A DNA stretch of 64,000 nucleotides, from contig CAKRES010000010.1 in the NCBI GenBank assembly GCA_934317845.1, positions 1-64,000 of the forward strand, read 5' to 3'. The position numbers and the translations under genes were made by a program. This document shows positions 25,457-33,838 of this stretch, in pieces. Within the stretch, counting starts at the first letter, position 1. Each line of letters opens with the position of its first letter. This DNA is from an uncultured Lachnospiraceae bacterium (GTDB lineage: Bacteria; Bacillota; Clostridia; Lachnospirales; Lachnospiraceae). The notes beneath the pieces are model-generated. The model saw only the letters and a list, made by a program, of their open reading frames with translations, was not told the origin of the DNA and ran no database searches.

Positions 25457-26548
25457 ATGGGCAAGAAAGTAGCAATTATCTTCGGAGGCCAGTCTTCCGA
25501 ACACGAGGTTTCCTGTATATCGGCTTGTACCGTTATCAAGAATATGGATCCGAAGTACGATCAGGTGCTGATCGGTATTACGAAAGAAGGAAAGTGGCTG
25601 TTGGTGGACAGTGTTTCCTCGATCGAATCAGGAAGCTGGGTGAAGAGCAAGCGCACGGCAGTATTTTCGCCGGATGCAACGAGAAAGGAGATTTTGGTGC
25701 TTTCTTCTGAACGTGGAGAGGATGGTCAGTTTGGCCGTTACGAAGCGATCGGCATTGATGTCATTTTCCCGGTTCTGCACGGATTATATGGTGAGGACGG
25801 AACGATTCAGGGATTGTTTGAGTTGTCCGGTATTCCGTATGTGGGCTGTGGCGTTCTGGCGAGTGCTGTGTCCATGGATAAGTTATATACAAAAATCATT
25901 GTCGACCGGCTGGGTGTGAATCAGGCACGTTATGTTGAGATCCGCGGCAGCCAGATGGAAAAGAATATGGATGACTGCGTGGCGCGGGTAGAGCGTACAC
26001 TTTCTTATCCGGTATTTGTAAAGCCGTCGCAGGCTGGTTCTTCCAAAGGTGTCAGCAAAGCGAACAATAAAGAGGAGTTGATTGAGGCATTACATATTGC
26101 GGTAGAGCATGATACGAAGATCCTGGTGGAGGAAACGATCGTAGGACGTGAGATCGAATGTGCTGTAAAGGGAACGCAGGACGAGGTGGAAGCAACTTGT
26201 GTCGGTGAGGTGCTGGCAGCTTCTGATGCAGCCTTTTATGATTTTGATGCAAAGTATAACAATGCGGAGTCAAAGACGGTGGTAGATCCTGAGCTTCCGG
26301 AAGGAAAGTCAGATGAGATCCGAACTGCAGCCAAGGCAATATTTAAGGCAGTGGACGGTTTCGGCCTTGCCCGGATCGATTTCTTTTTGGAAAATGGAAC
26401 CAACCGCGTTGTATTTAATGAGTTAAACACATTGCCGGGATTTACGTCGATCAGTATGTATCCGATGCTCTGGAAGGCGATGGGTGTGGAGACAACAGAG
26501 CTGATCACAGAGCTTATTGAACTGGCAGAACAGCGTGGAAAACGATAG
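25457..26548 (+). CDS. ddl: D-alanine--D-alanine ligase
   Basis: This ATP-grasp enzyme joins two D-alanines for peptidoglycan precursors. The 363-residue protein shows GGQSSEHEVS at the N-terminus, the ATP-grasp segment KPSQAGSSKGVSK and FNELNTLPGFTSISMYP near the C-terminus. The omega-loop reads FYDFDAKYNN. The Tyr-Asp pattern indicates D-Ala-D-Ala rather than VanA-type D-lactate specificity. The start is set at 25457 by GCGAGG and by the promoter at 25322-25350. murI follows at 20 bases, so the two are likely one operon. Confidence 0.95.
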   Translation: MGKKVAIIFGGQSSEHEVSCISACTVIKNMDPKYDQVLIGITKEGKWLLVDSVSSIESGSWVKSKRTAVFSPDATRKEILVLSSERGEDGQFGRYEAIGIDVIFPVLHGLYGEDGTIQGLFELSGIPYVGCGVLASAVSMDKLYTKIIVDRLGVNQARYVEIRGSQMEKNMDDCVARVERTLSYPVFVKPSQAGSSKGVSKANNKEELIEALHIAVEHDTKILVEETIVGREIECAVKGTQDEVEATCVGEVLAASDAAFYDFDAKYNNAESKTVVDPELPEGKSDEIRTAAKAIFKAVDGFGLARIDFFLENGTNRVVFNELNTLPGFTSISMYPMLWKAMGVETTELITELIELAEQRGKR

Positions 26549-26568
26549 GAGAGCAGGAGGGAAGACGG

Positions 26569-27375
26569 ATGGATGAAAGACCCATTGGTGTATTTGATTC
26601 CGGCGTGGGCGGCCTGACGGTTGCCAGAGAGATCATGCGGCAGCTTCCGAGCGAGCACATGATATATTTCGGAGACACGGCAAGAGTGCCTTATGGAAAC
26701 AAATCCAAGGAGACGATCATTAAGTATTCCAGACAGATCGTGCGTTTCCTTATGACAAAAAATGTGAAAGCCATCGTAGTAGCCTGCAATACGGCAACGG
26801 CTCTGGCATTGCAGGAGCTGCAGCAGGAAAATGAGATTCCGATCATTGGAGTGATCGAGCCGGGAGCAATTACGGCGGCACATACGACGGAAACCAAAAA
26901 TATCGGTGTGATCGCGACGGAGTCAACGATCCGCAGCGGAATGTATACTTCCTTTCTGCGAAAATTAGATCCGCAGATCACGGTCGTGTCAAAGGCATGT
27001 CCGTTATTTGTACCTCTTGTGGAGGAGGGCTGGATCGAGGATCGGGTAACAGATGAAGTCATTGCCCGCTATCTGCATGAATTAAAGGATTATGAGGTGG
27101 ATGCCCTGATCTTAGGCTGTACCCATTATCCTCTGCTTCGGAATGCGATCGGACGCTATATGGGAGAGGATGTAAAACTTGTAAACCCGGCTTATGAAAC
27201 GGCAAAGAGTTTAAAAGAGCTGCTAACCGGACATGATCTATTAAATACAGGACTGGAGCGCGGACATTATTCCTACTACGTGAGTGACGGGGTGGACAAT
27301 TTTATCACATTTGCAGACCGTGTACTGCCATGTGATGTGAAAATGACCAGCTTAGTGAACATCGAAAGCTACTAA
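26569..27375 (+). CDS. murI: Glutamate racemase
   Basis: This enzyme makes D-glutamate for peptidoglycan. The 268-residue protein has GVFDSGVGGLTVAREI with the N-terminal Asp-Ser, VACNTATA with the first catalytic Cys and LGCTHYPLL with the second. It starts behind GCAGGAGGG, 20 bases after ddl, giving a wall-precursor pair. metF follows closely. Confidence 0.96.
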   Translation: MDERPIGVFDSGVGGLTVAREIMRQLPSEHMIYFGDTARVPYGNKSKETIIKYSRQIVRFLMTKNVKAIVVACNTATALALQELQQENEIPIIGVIEPGAITAAHTTETKNIGVIATESTIRSGMYTSFLRKLDPQITVVSKACPLFVPLVEEGWIEDRVTDEVIARYLHELKDYEVDALILGCTHYPLLRNAIGRYMGEDVKLVNPAYETAKSLKELLTGHDLLNTGLERGHYSYYVSDGVDNFITFADRVLPCDVKMTSLVNIESY

Positions 27376-27400
27376 CTGAGAGAAAATGAGGAGAAGACAA

Positions 27401-28264
27401 ATGAAGATCAGCCAGTTGATGAAAGAAAAGAATACGACATTGTCCTTTGAGGTATTTCCGCCAAAAACGAGCGAACGCTACGAAGCGGTGCGTGCTGCTG
27501 TGATGGAGGTAGGCGCATTGAAACCGGATTTTTTCAGTGTGACTTACGGAGCCGGTGGAGGAACGAGCCTTTTTACAGCGCGGCTTGCCGCAGAGGTAAA
27601 AGCAGCATATGATATTCCGGCACTGGCACATTTGTCCTGTGTGACTTCGACAAAGGAGCTTGTGGGAACGCAGATCGAAAAGATCAAGGAACTCGGAATT
27701 GACAATATTCTGGCACTTCGCGGTGACCTGATCGAGGGGATGGATACGACACATCTGGATTACCATTATGCCAGTGAACTGGTGGAAGAGATCAAGCGTC
27801 AGGGTGATTTCTGTGTAGGCGGTGCGTGTTATCCGGAAGGCCATCCGGAGGCGAAAAACCTTAGTGAAGATATTGCCCATATGAAGGAAAAGACAGAGGC
27901 CGGCTGTGATTTTCTGACCACGCAGATGTTTTTTGAAAATCATCTGTACTATGCCTATGTGAATCTGTGCGAGCAGGCAGGGATTACGGTGCCGATCGTG
28001 GCAGGGATCATGCCGATCACCAATGAAAATCAGGTGGAGCGTTCGTTGAAATTATCGAAAGCCTATGTGCCAAAGGAATTTCAGCAGATCGTCGAAAAGT
28101 ATACCGGAAATCCGGATGATTTTTACAAGGCAGGACTTGATTACGCCATTCGTCAGGTGATCGACTTATATGAAAATGGAGTAAAAAATGTACATATCTA
28201 TACGATGAATAAGGCGGCTGTGGCAAAGAGCATTTTAGAAGCAGTCGCTTCATATCGGTCATAA
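27401..28264 (+). CDS. metF: Methylenetetrahydrofolate reductase
   Basis: This 287-residue TIM-barrel flavoenzyme has SFEVFPPKT at the N-terminus (catalytic Glu), VTYGAGGGT, NILALRGD, ACYPEGHPEA and TQMFFENHLYY, all diagnostic. It reduces 5,10-methylene-THF to 5-methyl-THF for methionine synthesis or, in acetogens, for the Wood-Ljungdahl route; no acetogenesis genes are nearby. The ATG at 27401 is preferred because TGAGGAG precedes it at good distance. Confidence 0.95.
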   Translation: MKISQLMKEKNTTLSFEVFPPKTSERYEAVRAAVMEVGALKPDFFSVTYGAGGGTSLFTARLAAEVKAAYDIPALAHLSCVTSTKELVGTQIEKIKELGIDNILALRGDLIEGMDTTHLDYHYASELVEEIKRQGDFCVGGACYPEGHPEAKNLSEDIAHMKEKTEAGCDFLTTQMFFENHLYYAYVNLCEQAGITVPIVAGIMPITNENQVERSLKLSKAYVPKEFQQIVEKYTGNPDDFYKAGLDYAIRQVIDLYENGVKNVHIYTMNKAAVAKSILEAVASYRS

Positions 28265-28276
28265 CAAGGAGAAAAA

Positions 28277-28693
28277 ATGGGAGAAACAGTAACAGTAACG
28301 GTAACGGGAACACAGACGGATGTGACACCTCCGGTTACCATTTCCACTGTGGAGCAGGGCGAGCACCACAAAAAAGGGGAAACTACCTATGTTCTGTATC
28401 AGCAGGAAGAGGACGGGCAGAAGGTACACCATAAGATCAAGATCAAAGGTGAGACAGTGGAGCTTCACCGCAGTGGAGACAGCCAGTCCCGCATGGTGTT
28501 TGAGGAAGGACGAAGTTATGTGTCACCTTATGAAACCGCAGGACTTCATTTGATGATGGAAATGCGGACGCAGAAGGTTGAGATTGAGGAACAGGAAGAC
28601 CGGACGAGGATCCGGTTAGAGTATGAATTGCTGTTAGAGGGAGTACATGCATCGGATAATAGAACGGAGATTGTGATACAAGCACAGTTATGA
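28277..28693 (+). CDS. DUF1934 family protein
   Basis: This 138-residue protein is predicted to be beta-rich, with TYVLYQQEEDGQKVHHKIKI, GLHLMMEMRTQKVEI and IRLEYELLLEG, the DUF1934 (YwiB-like, calycin-type barrel) pattern. It has no signal peptide, and its molecular role is not established. It follows metF at 12 bases behind AAGGAG. Its stop overlaps the start of a 39-residue ORF. Confidence 0.8.
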   Translation: MGETVTVTVTGTQTDVTPPVTISTVEQGEHHKKGETTYVLYQQEEDGQKVHHKIKIKGETVELHRSGDSQSRMVFEEGRSYVSPYETAGLHLMMEMRTQKVEIEEQEDRTRIRLEYELLLEGVHASDNRTEIVIQAQL

Positions 28694-28809
28694 ATGACAC
28701 ATTGGCGTGGAATATTGGTGGAAAAAGGGATGCCAATCAATGCATTGATATTGATCCTGATACGTTACATGAATTGTCATATTGTAAGGAAAAGATAGCG
28801 CAGATGTAA
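28690..28809 (+). CDS. Small coupled ORF, 39 residues
   Basis: ATG at 28690 overlaps the TGA of the DUF1934 gene (ATGA), the arrangement used for translational coupling, and the frame runs 39 codons. The peptide begins MNDTLAWNIGGKRDANQCID and ends with a helix-like EKIAQM. It resembles nothing I recognise. The case rests on the coupled start and plausible composition; a chance ORF is possible. Confidence 0.4.
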   Translation: MNDTLAWNIGGKRDANQCIDIDPDTLHELSYCKEKIAQM

Positions 28810-28865
28810 AAAAAGAGAAAACCCCCCGCCCCCATCTCATGATATTGAGATAGGAAACGGGGGGG
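28808..28865 (-). terminator. Terminator of the secreted-protein gene
   Basis: On the minus strand CCCCCCG pairs with CGGGGGG (28822-28828 with 28858-28864), with an inner ATCTC/GAGAT helix, followed by a T-rich tract. It lies just after the stop at 28880. Confidence 0.8.
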
Positions 28866-28879
28866 AGCAAGCAAGTCGC

Positions 28880-29290
28880 TTAATAGACGACTACATTGCT
28901 ATCTGTGTTGTAGATCTCGTAGCTTGCGCCGCTTCGGGTAGCAGCAGATACAGTAACCTTATATGTTCCGTGAGAGGATAAAGAGTACTTTCTATTCTCT
29001 ATATATAAAGCTGAACTGTTTTTAGGATCCGTCCACTCATGTACTTTAACCCATGAATTACCGCTTCTTTTCATAAGTTTAACTGTAGCGGTAATAGAAT
29101 GTGGTGGATTGCCTTTTAGCACAACATGATAAGTGATGGAAGCGGTGCCATTTGTTGAGATAGATAACTTTGCATTAATGTCCTGAACATTGTTTGCGTA
29201 GGGTTCTATGGCTGCTGCATTACTATTTATAGTAGTGCTAAATCCAACAAGAGTACACATCATTAACATTGCAAAAATAAATTTTTTCAC
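28880..29290 (-). CDS. Small secreted protein, unknown function
   Basis: The GTG start at 29290 lies behind GAAGGAGGAG and gives a classic signal peptide: KKFIFAMLMMCTLVGFSTTI, then NSNAAA with a likely cleavage near residue 26. The mature part is about 110 residues, predicted to be beta-rich and Ig-like (ASITYHVVLKGNPPHSITAT, GTYKVTVSAATRSG). It lies 66 bases downstream of the anti-sigma-like gene and probably belongs to the same minus-strand unit as the sigma factor. The family is not recognised. Confidence 0.75.
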   Translation of the reverse strand: MKKFIFAMLMMCTLVGFSTTINSNAAAIEPYANNVQDINAKLSISTNGTASITYHVVLKGNPPHSITATVKLMKRSGNSWVKVHEWTDPKNSSALYIENRKYSLSSHGTYKVTVSAATRSGASYEIYNTDSNVVVY

Positions 29291-29356
29291 GTTTTCTCCT
29301 CCTTCCTGTAAAATATTTATCATAATAGGAATATTCCTTATATGATCAAAAACCAA

Positions 29357-30127
29357 TCAATACTCCAGATTCTTGATAATCTTTATAAATTCCTTTTTCG
29401 GCAGAATTGTTTTATCATCTTTTCCGTCGCATGGTGTGCAGCTATAGCCAAAGTCTAATACCACATTTTTATCAAAACAGTAAACAACAACATCTAACCA
29501 TTTGGCATCCTTGATATAAGAATAGTTAAAAGAGTAATCAAGTCCGTTTATGGTTACGGTTTCAGAGTAATCCCATTCGTTGTTCAATGCTAATTTTTCG
29601 TTTTTTGTAGCGTAATTTAATGCAAAAGCAAATGTTTCTTTTTTGTCAGAACTATTACGTACATATTTATAATAGAACATATCTTCCCCGACAAATGAGT
29701 CCTTTTCGTCATATTCAAACCCCTTCGGCATGTATCCTACCTCTGGTTGGATATGTGTCATTTCTACCGTAGTAGTTTTTGTGTTGCTTTCCAATGTGTA
29801 AATGTCGGTTCCTTGTGGACCTTCCTGCTTCAGCCATGTAAATAAATGATCGAAAGCGTCTGTTGCATACGTTCTTGTGACCGGATTCATCAGACAGGTG
29901 ACAAGCAGTAAAAAGGCACAGGCAGCCGCCACTTTTGGTATGGTATGTTTTTTGTGGGATGGCTTTTTCTGTTCTTTTTCTGCTGCCTGATCCAGTTTTT
30001 CGTAAAATGTTTTGTCAAAGACAGGAGTTTCTACCGGATCCTGTAACAGCTTTGTTTCGATCTTTTCTTCTTCTACAGTGAGATAGGTGGTTAATAATTC
30101 TTTCATGTTCGTTTCATGTCGTTTCAT
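29357..30127 (-). CDS. Anti-sigma-like membrane protein (DUF4367-type)
   Basis: This 256-residue protein has a cytoplasmic N-terminal part (about 65 residues), one membrane segment (VAAACAFLLLVTCLMNPV, near 70-88) and an extracellular C-terminal domain with the DUF4367-like pattern (PEVGYMPKGFEYDE, then alternating strands, ending EFIKIIKNLEY). This topology, and its position 17 bases after a sigma-70-family gene, suggest it holds that sigma factor at the membrane until a signal is sensed. AGGAGG precedes the ATG at 30127. Confidence 0.75.
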   Translation of the reverse strand: MKRHETNMKELLTTYLTVEEEKIETKLLQDPVETPVFDKTFYEKLDQAAEKEQKKPSHKKHTIPKVAAACAFLLLVTCLMNPVTRTYATDAFDHLFTWLKQEGPQGTDIYTLESNTKTTTVEMTHIQPEVGYMPKGFEYDEKDSFVGEDMFYYKYVRNSSDKKETFAFALNYATKNEKLALNNEWDYSETVTINGLDYSFNYSYIKDAKWLDVVVYCFDKNVVLDFGYSCTPCDGKDDKTILPKKEFIKIIKNLEY

Positions 30128-30144
30128 GATAAACACCTCCTAAG

Positions 30145-30651
30145 TTAAGCTTGCTCATTTTGCTGGTTCCATTCTTTTGCTAATAGCTGTCTGGCTTTTT
30201 TGATCCGGTTCGTGACGGTGACGGTGCTGATATGAAGTTGCGCGGCGATTTCTTTTCGGGTAAGACCTGCCACATATTTTAATAAAATCACCTCTTTTAA
30301 TCCGTTTGGGAGTGCTGCGATTGAATGGTAGACTGCATTGTCATATTCTTCGATATAGGACAGCTCCGGCAGCTTCTCCTCCTCACCTTCATAAAAAAGT
30401 ACAGTTTTGCGTTGTTTCTTTAAAAAGGAACGTGTCGTGTTCCGGGCGATCGCAGAGAGGTAAGCCTTCGTTTGAAGTTCGTCAAATGCTTCCATTGTAT
30501 TTTTGGCTTTCAAACAGCGAAGCCAGATCTCCTGCATGACATCTTCCATCAGCAGCGGATCAATATCTTTGGTATTCCACTGCTGTCGTACGATCGTGAA
30601 CACGTATCGTTCGTAGTGCTTTATTAAATTGTCTAAGAAAGTATTTTCCAT
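30145..30651 (-). CDS. Sigma-70 family (ECF-type) RNA polymerase sigma factor
   Basis: This 168-residue protein has region 2 with DPLLMEDVMQEIWLRCLKAK and region 4 helix-turn-helix YVAGLTRKEIAAQLHISTVT followed by VTNRIKKARQLL. It lacks regions 1 and 3, as ECF factors do. ATG at 30651 is chosen because the upstream in-frame extension has no homology and overlaps a terminator. It is the first gene of a minus-strand unit with an anti-sigma-like gene and a small secreted protein. Confidence 0.88.
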   Translation of the reverse strand: MENTFLDNLIKHYERYVFTIVRQQWNTKDIDPLLMEDVMQEIWLRCLKAKNTMEAFDELQTKAYLSAIARNTTRSFLKKQRKTVLFYEGEEEKLPELSYIEEYDNAVYHSIAALPNGLKEVILLKYVAGLTRKEIAAQLHISTVTVTNRIKKARQLLAKEWNQQNEQA

Positions 30652-30735
30652 ATAGTTTCCCTTTCCACATGCATGTAGGATTTGGCCCCCTCTATTATAA
30701 GAAACTTGGTGAGGTGTAAAAAAGAAAAGCAGGAT

Positions 30736-30766
30736 CAAAAAAAGAGACTGTTTTTTGTAACAGCCT
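30736..30766 (-). terminator. Terminator after the 30786 membrane-protein gene
   Basis: On the minus strand GAGGCTGTT and AACAGTCTC flank a short A-rich loop and are followed by seven T. It closes the malQ-plsC-membrane protein unit. Confidence 0.85.
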
Positions 30767-30785
30767 CTTTTCGGATCCTGATGAA

Positions 30786-31289
30786 TTATTTTTTGTTTTT
30801 CTTTTTGGATGTATTTTCTTCTTCGATCTCCTTGCGAAGCTCCTGCTGTTTTTTCAAAAGCTTGCTGCGCCAAGATTTCTTTTTCTTGCCTTCCGGCTGT
30901 GCCATAGTACCGCGGATGTTCTTCACGCTTACGATATAAATACCACTGATCATGGCTTTTACTTCGCGCTTTACTGGAATCTCATCAAAGATCGCTTCGT
31001 CGCAGATCAGGGAAAGTACCTGTGGTCCTACCTTTGCCTTTACGATCGGCATTTTGGAGCCGCGCAGACGTTTCGGAACCTGATCCATGACCACCTTCGG
31101 CAGATTTGCGTCTTTTACTTTCATCCGCTTTTTATCGATGACCAAAAGGGATGCCGGCTGTGCGGCAGCCATCATCTGTTCCTGCTGTGCTTCCTGTTTC
31201 GTTTGCATTTTCTTGCCGAAGAAGTAGAGTCCGACAAAAATTCCAACCATAACCACCAATACAATGATGGCAATAATCCAACCTGTCAT
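30786..31289 (-). CDS. Single-pass membrane protein, unknown function
   Basis: This 167-residue protein has one N-terminal membrane segment (GWIIAIIVLVVMVGIFVGLY, residues 3-22), a short coiled-coil-like Gln-rich stretch, a compact middle domain (LLVIDKKRMKVKDANLPKVV to about residue 130) and a strongly basic Lys-rich tail. The tail could bind nucleic acid or anionic lipid. It starts behind GGAGGT, 62 bases after a lysophospholipid-acyltransferase-type gene, and ends at a terminator. No family is recognised. Confidence 0.7.
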   Translation of the reverse strand: MTGWIIAIIVLVVMVGIFVGLYFFGKKMQTKQEAQQEQMMAAAQPASLLVIDKKRMKVKDANLPKVVMDQVPKRLRGSKMPIVKAKVGPQVLSLICDEAIFDEIPVKREVKAMISGIYIVSVKNIRGTMAQPEGKKKKSWRSKLLKKQQELRKEIEEENTSKKKNKK

Positions 31290-31350
31290 AGTAGTGTACC
31301 TCCAAACTATTTGTCATTCTTTTCGTTAAAACCCGTTACAAACAAACATT

Positions 31351-32085
31351 TTAACATTCTTTTTTCAAATCTGCAATCAGATCTTTTACAATTCCCTGCA
31401 CATAAACATCAATGTGTTTCTGCTGATCTTCGGATAAGGTATCAAAATAGATCGGCTCTCCGATATTTAAGTAAACAGTAGCAGGACGGATCTTACGGAA
31501 TGCTCCATTGTTTTCAAAGATGTTGTCGGAGTTGACAATGCCGATCGGTACGATCGGACGGCCGGATTTCTCTGCCATCTTAAAACTGCCTTTTTTAAAA
31601 GGAGCCATTTCCTCACCGTGACCGCGGGTGCCTTCCGGGAAAATGTATAAGCTTACGGTGTCATTTTTTAAAAGCTTTACACCGGCTAAGATCGTCTTTA
31701 ATGCCTGCTTGTTGTCCTTGCGATCCAGAAACAGGCAGCCGATGTTGCTCATCCAGTGATTCAAAAATGGAATCTTTAACATCTCGGATTTGGCGATATA
31801 GCCGACCGGGCGGTTGATCGTGACATGAGTTGTCAAAATGTCAAAATAGCTGCGGTGATTTCCTACATAAAGGGCAGAGGTGTCCGGAATGTGTTCCGTT
31901 CCCTTTGCTACGATCTTTGTTCCGCTGAGCTTTAACACCCCTTTGAATTTTTGGCGGACAATGTTATTACCGAGTAAAAATCCCTGTTTCGGATTCTCTT
32001 TGATCTTTTGCTGTACGTTTTTGTCTGTTTTTAATCCGGTGAGAAAAAAGAACAGTACATAGCCTAATATTGCAATAATTCGCAT
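31351..32085 (-). CDS. 1-acylglycerol-3-phosphate O-acyltransferase family (PlsC-like)
   Basis: This 244-residue protein has an N-terminal membrane segment (residues 1-18), the acyltransferase motif I VGNHRSYFD (HX4D), motif II around CLFLDRKDNKQAL, motif III IFPEGTRG and a motif IV-like GRPIVPIGIVN. It acylates lysophosphatidic acid to phosphatidic acid on the inner face of the membrane. It lies 27 bases downstream of malQ and is probably co-transcribed. AAGGAG precedes the ATG. Confidence 0.92.
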   Translation of the reverse strand: MRIIAILGYVLFFFLTGLKTDKNVQQKIKENPKQGFLLGNNIVRQKFKGVLKLSGTKIVAKGTEHIPDTSALYVGNHRSYFDILTTHVTINRPVGYIAKSEMLKIPFLNHWMSNIGCLFLDRKDNKQALKTILAGVKLLKNDTVSLYIFPEGTRGHGEEMAPFKKGSFKMAEKSGRPIVPIGIVNSDNIFENNGAFRKIRPATVYLNIGEPIYFDTLSEDQQKHIDVYVQGIVKDLIADLKKEC

Positions 32086-32112
32086 ATACTTCCACTCCTT
32101 TCTGAAAGCGGA

Positions 32113-33636
32113 TTACAACCGTCCATAAAGTTCGGTGGTAAGACGTAAGTTGATGGCATCTTCCTCTTTTAACTGTTCTCTGCTGTAACGCCAGATCCAG
32201 TTGCCTTCCGGAGTGCCTGGTGTATTCATGCGGGCATCACTGTCCATGCGCATCACATCCTGTAACGGAACGATCGCCATGCGTGCCACGCTCTTCCATG
32301 CAGTGCATAAGAAGTCCCAGCTGACATTGTTGCCGTCGCAGCCCATGTAGCGGCGTACCTTGTCACGGCTTTCTTCCTTTGCCGTGCGGTACCAGCCTGC
32401 GGTGGTATCGTTGTCGTGTGTGCCACTGTAGCAGATGCAGTTGTAGGAATAATGATGTGGCAGGAATGCATTTTCTGAAATGTCGTCAAATGCAAACTGC
32501 AGCACCTTCATGCCAGGGAAATGGAACGCATCCCGCAACGCTTCTACTTCCGGTGTGATCACACCCAGATCCTCAGCGATGATCGGAAGGTCATCTCCCA
32601 ATGCTTTTTCAATTGTTTCAAACAGTTTCTTGCCCGGTGCTTTGATCCATTTTCCATTGATCGCAGTTTCTTCCTTTGCAGAAACGGACCAGTATGCTTC
32701 AAAACCACGGAAATGGTCGATTCTTAAGTAATCGGTTACCTGAAGCTGTGCTTTGATCCGCTCGATCCACCATGCAAAGCCTGTTTTTTCGTGTTCCTTC
32801 CAATTATAAAGCGGATTGCCCCAAAGCTGTCCGGTGGCACTGAAATAATCCGGTGGTACTCCGGCTACGCTGGTCGGATATCCTTTGGAATCAAGCTGGA
32901 ACAATTCTTTGTTTGCCCATACGTCGCAGCTGTCGGAGGAAATGAAGATCGGGATATCACCGATGATCTCAATTCCTCTTTCATTGGCATATGTTTTTAA
33001 TGCGTCCCACTGACGGAAGAATAAAAACTGGATAAAACGATAGTAATCAACGCTTTTCTTAAGTTTCTTCGTCCATTTTTCTTTGGCAGCATCGGTAGGA
33101 AGGGCGATCTCTTTGTCCCATTCCTGCCAGCTTATGCCATCGTGGAAATCCTTGCATGCCATAAATAAAGAGTAATCCTTAAGCCATGCGGTCTTTCTGA
33201 CGAAACTGTTGTATTCTTTTTTGATCGGGGCATCCTTAAGCTCCATAAAGTGCTCGTAGGCAATGTGGAATAATTCGGATTTGTATTCCGCTGCTTTGTC
33301 ATAATCGGCGCGCAGCTCATTGTCCCATTTTGGAATTTCTCCCAAATCTTTTTTCTCAAGTAACCCATCTTTGATCAGTTCATCCGGACTGATCAAGAGA
33401 GGCTGGCCGGCAAAAGAAGAATAGGACTGGTAAGGCGAGTTGCCAAATCCGGTCGGACCAAGCGGCAGCACCTGCCATAAATGCTGTCCCGCTTTTTCCA
33501 AAAAGTCGATAAATTCTCTTGCTCCCGGGCCCAGATCTCCGATGCCATAAGGGCTTGGAAATGAAGTTGGATGCACTAATATTCCTGACAGACGTTCCTT
33601 TAAGGAAGGATTGTCCTTTGATTTTTTTGTACGCAT
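32113..33636 (-). CDS. malQ: 4-alpha-glucanotransferase (amylomaltase)
   Basis: This 507-residue GH77 enzyme has GILVHPTSFPSPYGIGDLG at the N-terminus, EIIGDIPIFISSDSCDVWAN, YLRIDHFRGFEAYW (nucleophile Asp region), IIAEDLGVITPEVEALRD (acid/base Glu) and GTHDNDTTAGWY. It transfers maltodextrin chains, supporting glycogen or maltodextrin breakdown with GlgP. It starts behind AGGAGG, with its own promoter divergent from ileS. Confidence 0.96.
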   Translation of the reverse strand: MRTKKSKDNPSLKERLSGILVHPTSFPSPYGIGDLGPGAREFIDFLEKAGQHLWQVLPLGPTGFGNSPYQSYSSFAGQPLLISPDELIKDGLLEKKDLGEIPKWDNELRADYDKAAEYKSELFHIAYEHFMELKDAPIKKEYNSFVRKTAWLKDYSLFMACKDFHDGISWQEWDKEIALPTDAAKEKWTKKLKKSVDYYRFIQFLFFRQWDALKTYANERGIEIIGDIPIFISSDSCDVWANKELFQLDSKGYPTSVAGVPPDYFSATGQLWGNPLYNWKEHEKTGFAWWIERIKAQLQVTDYLRIDHFRGFEAYWSVSAKEETAINGKWIKAPGKKLFETIEKALGDDLPIIAEDLGVITPEVEALRDAFHFPGMKVLQFAFDDISENAFLPHHYSYNCICYSGTHDNDTTAGWYRTAKEESRDKVRRYMGCDGNNVSWDFLCTAWKSVARMAIVPLQDVMRMDSDARMNTPGTPEGNWIWRYSREQLKEEDAINLRLTTELYGRL

Positions 33637-33677
33637 GGATCGTACCTCCTATATAAATATGTAATAAAACTGTATTT

Positions 33678-33707
33678 ATTATACCCTAATCTGTATCTGC
33701 GTGACAA
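33678..33707 (-). promoter_or_regulatory. Promoter for malQ
   Basis: On the minus strand TTGTCA (33707-33702), 18 bases, then TATAAT (33683-33678). Confidence 0.7.
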
Positions 33708-33758
33708 GTCTACATTCTTATTCTGCAGCAACAAAATGTACGAAATTCGGTGCAATAG

Positions 33759-33787
33759 TTGATTTTGCGGCAAAATAATAGTATAGT
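33759..33787 (+). promoter_or_regulatory. Promoter for ileS
   Basis: TTGATT (33759-33764), 17 bases, then TATAGT (33782-33787). The leader holds a small GTGCC-TTAT-GGCAC hairpin just before the ribosome site; there is no T-box. Confidence 0.65.
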
Positions 33788-33838
33788 AATGTATATATGT
33801 GTGCCTTATGGCACGGACGAATGGCAGGAGGAACAAGC

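Noticed and set aside
33640..33838. T-box leader for ileS
   Set aside because: No specifier loop, AGGGTGGNACCGCG core or terminator was found in the short leader.
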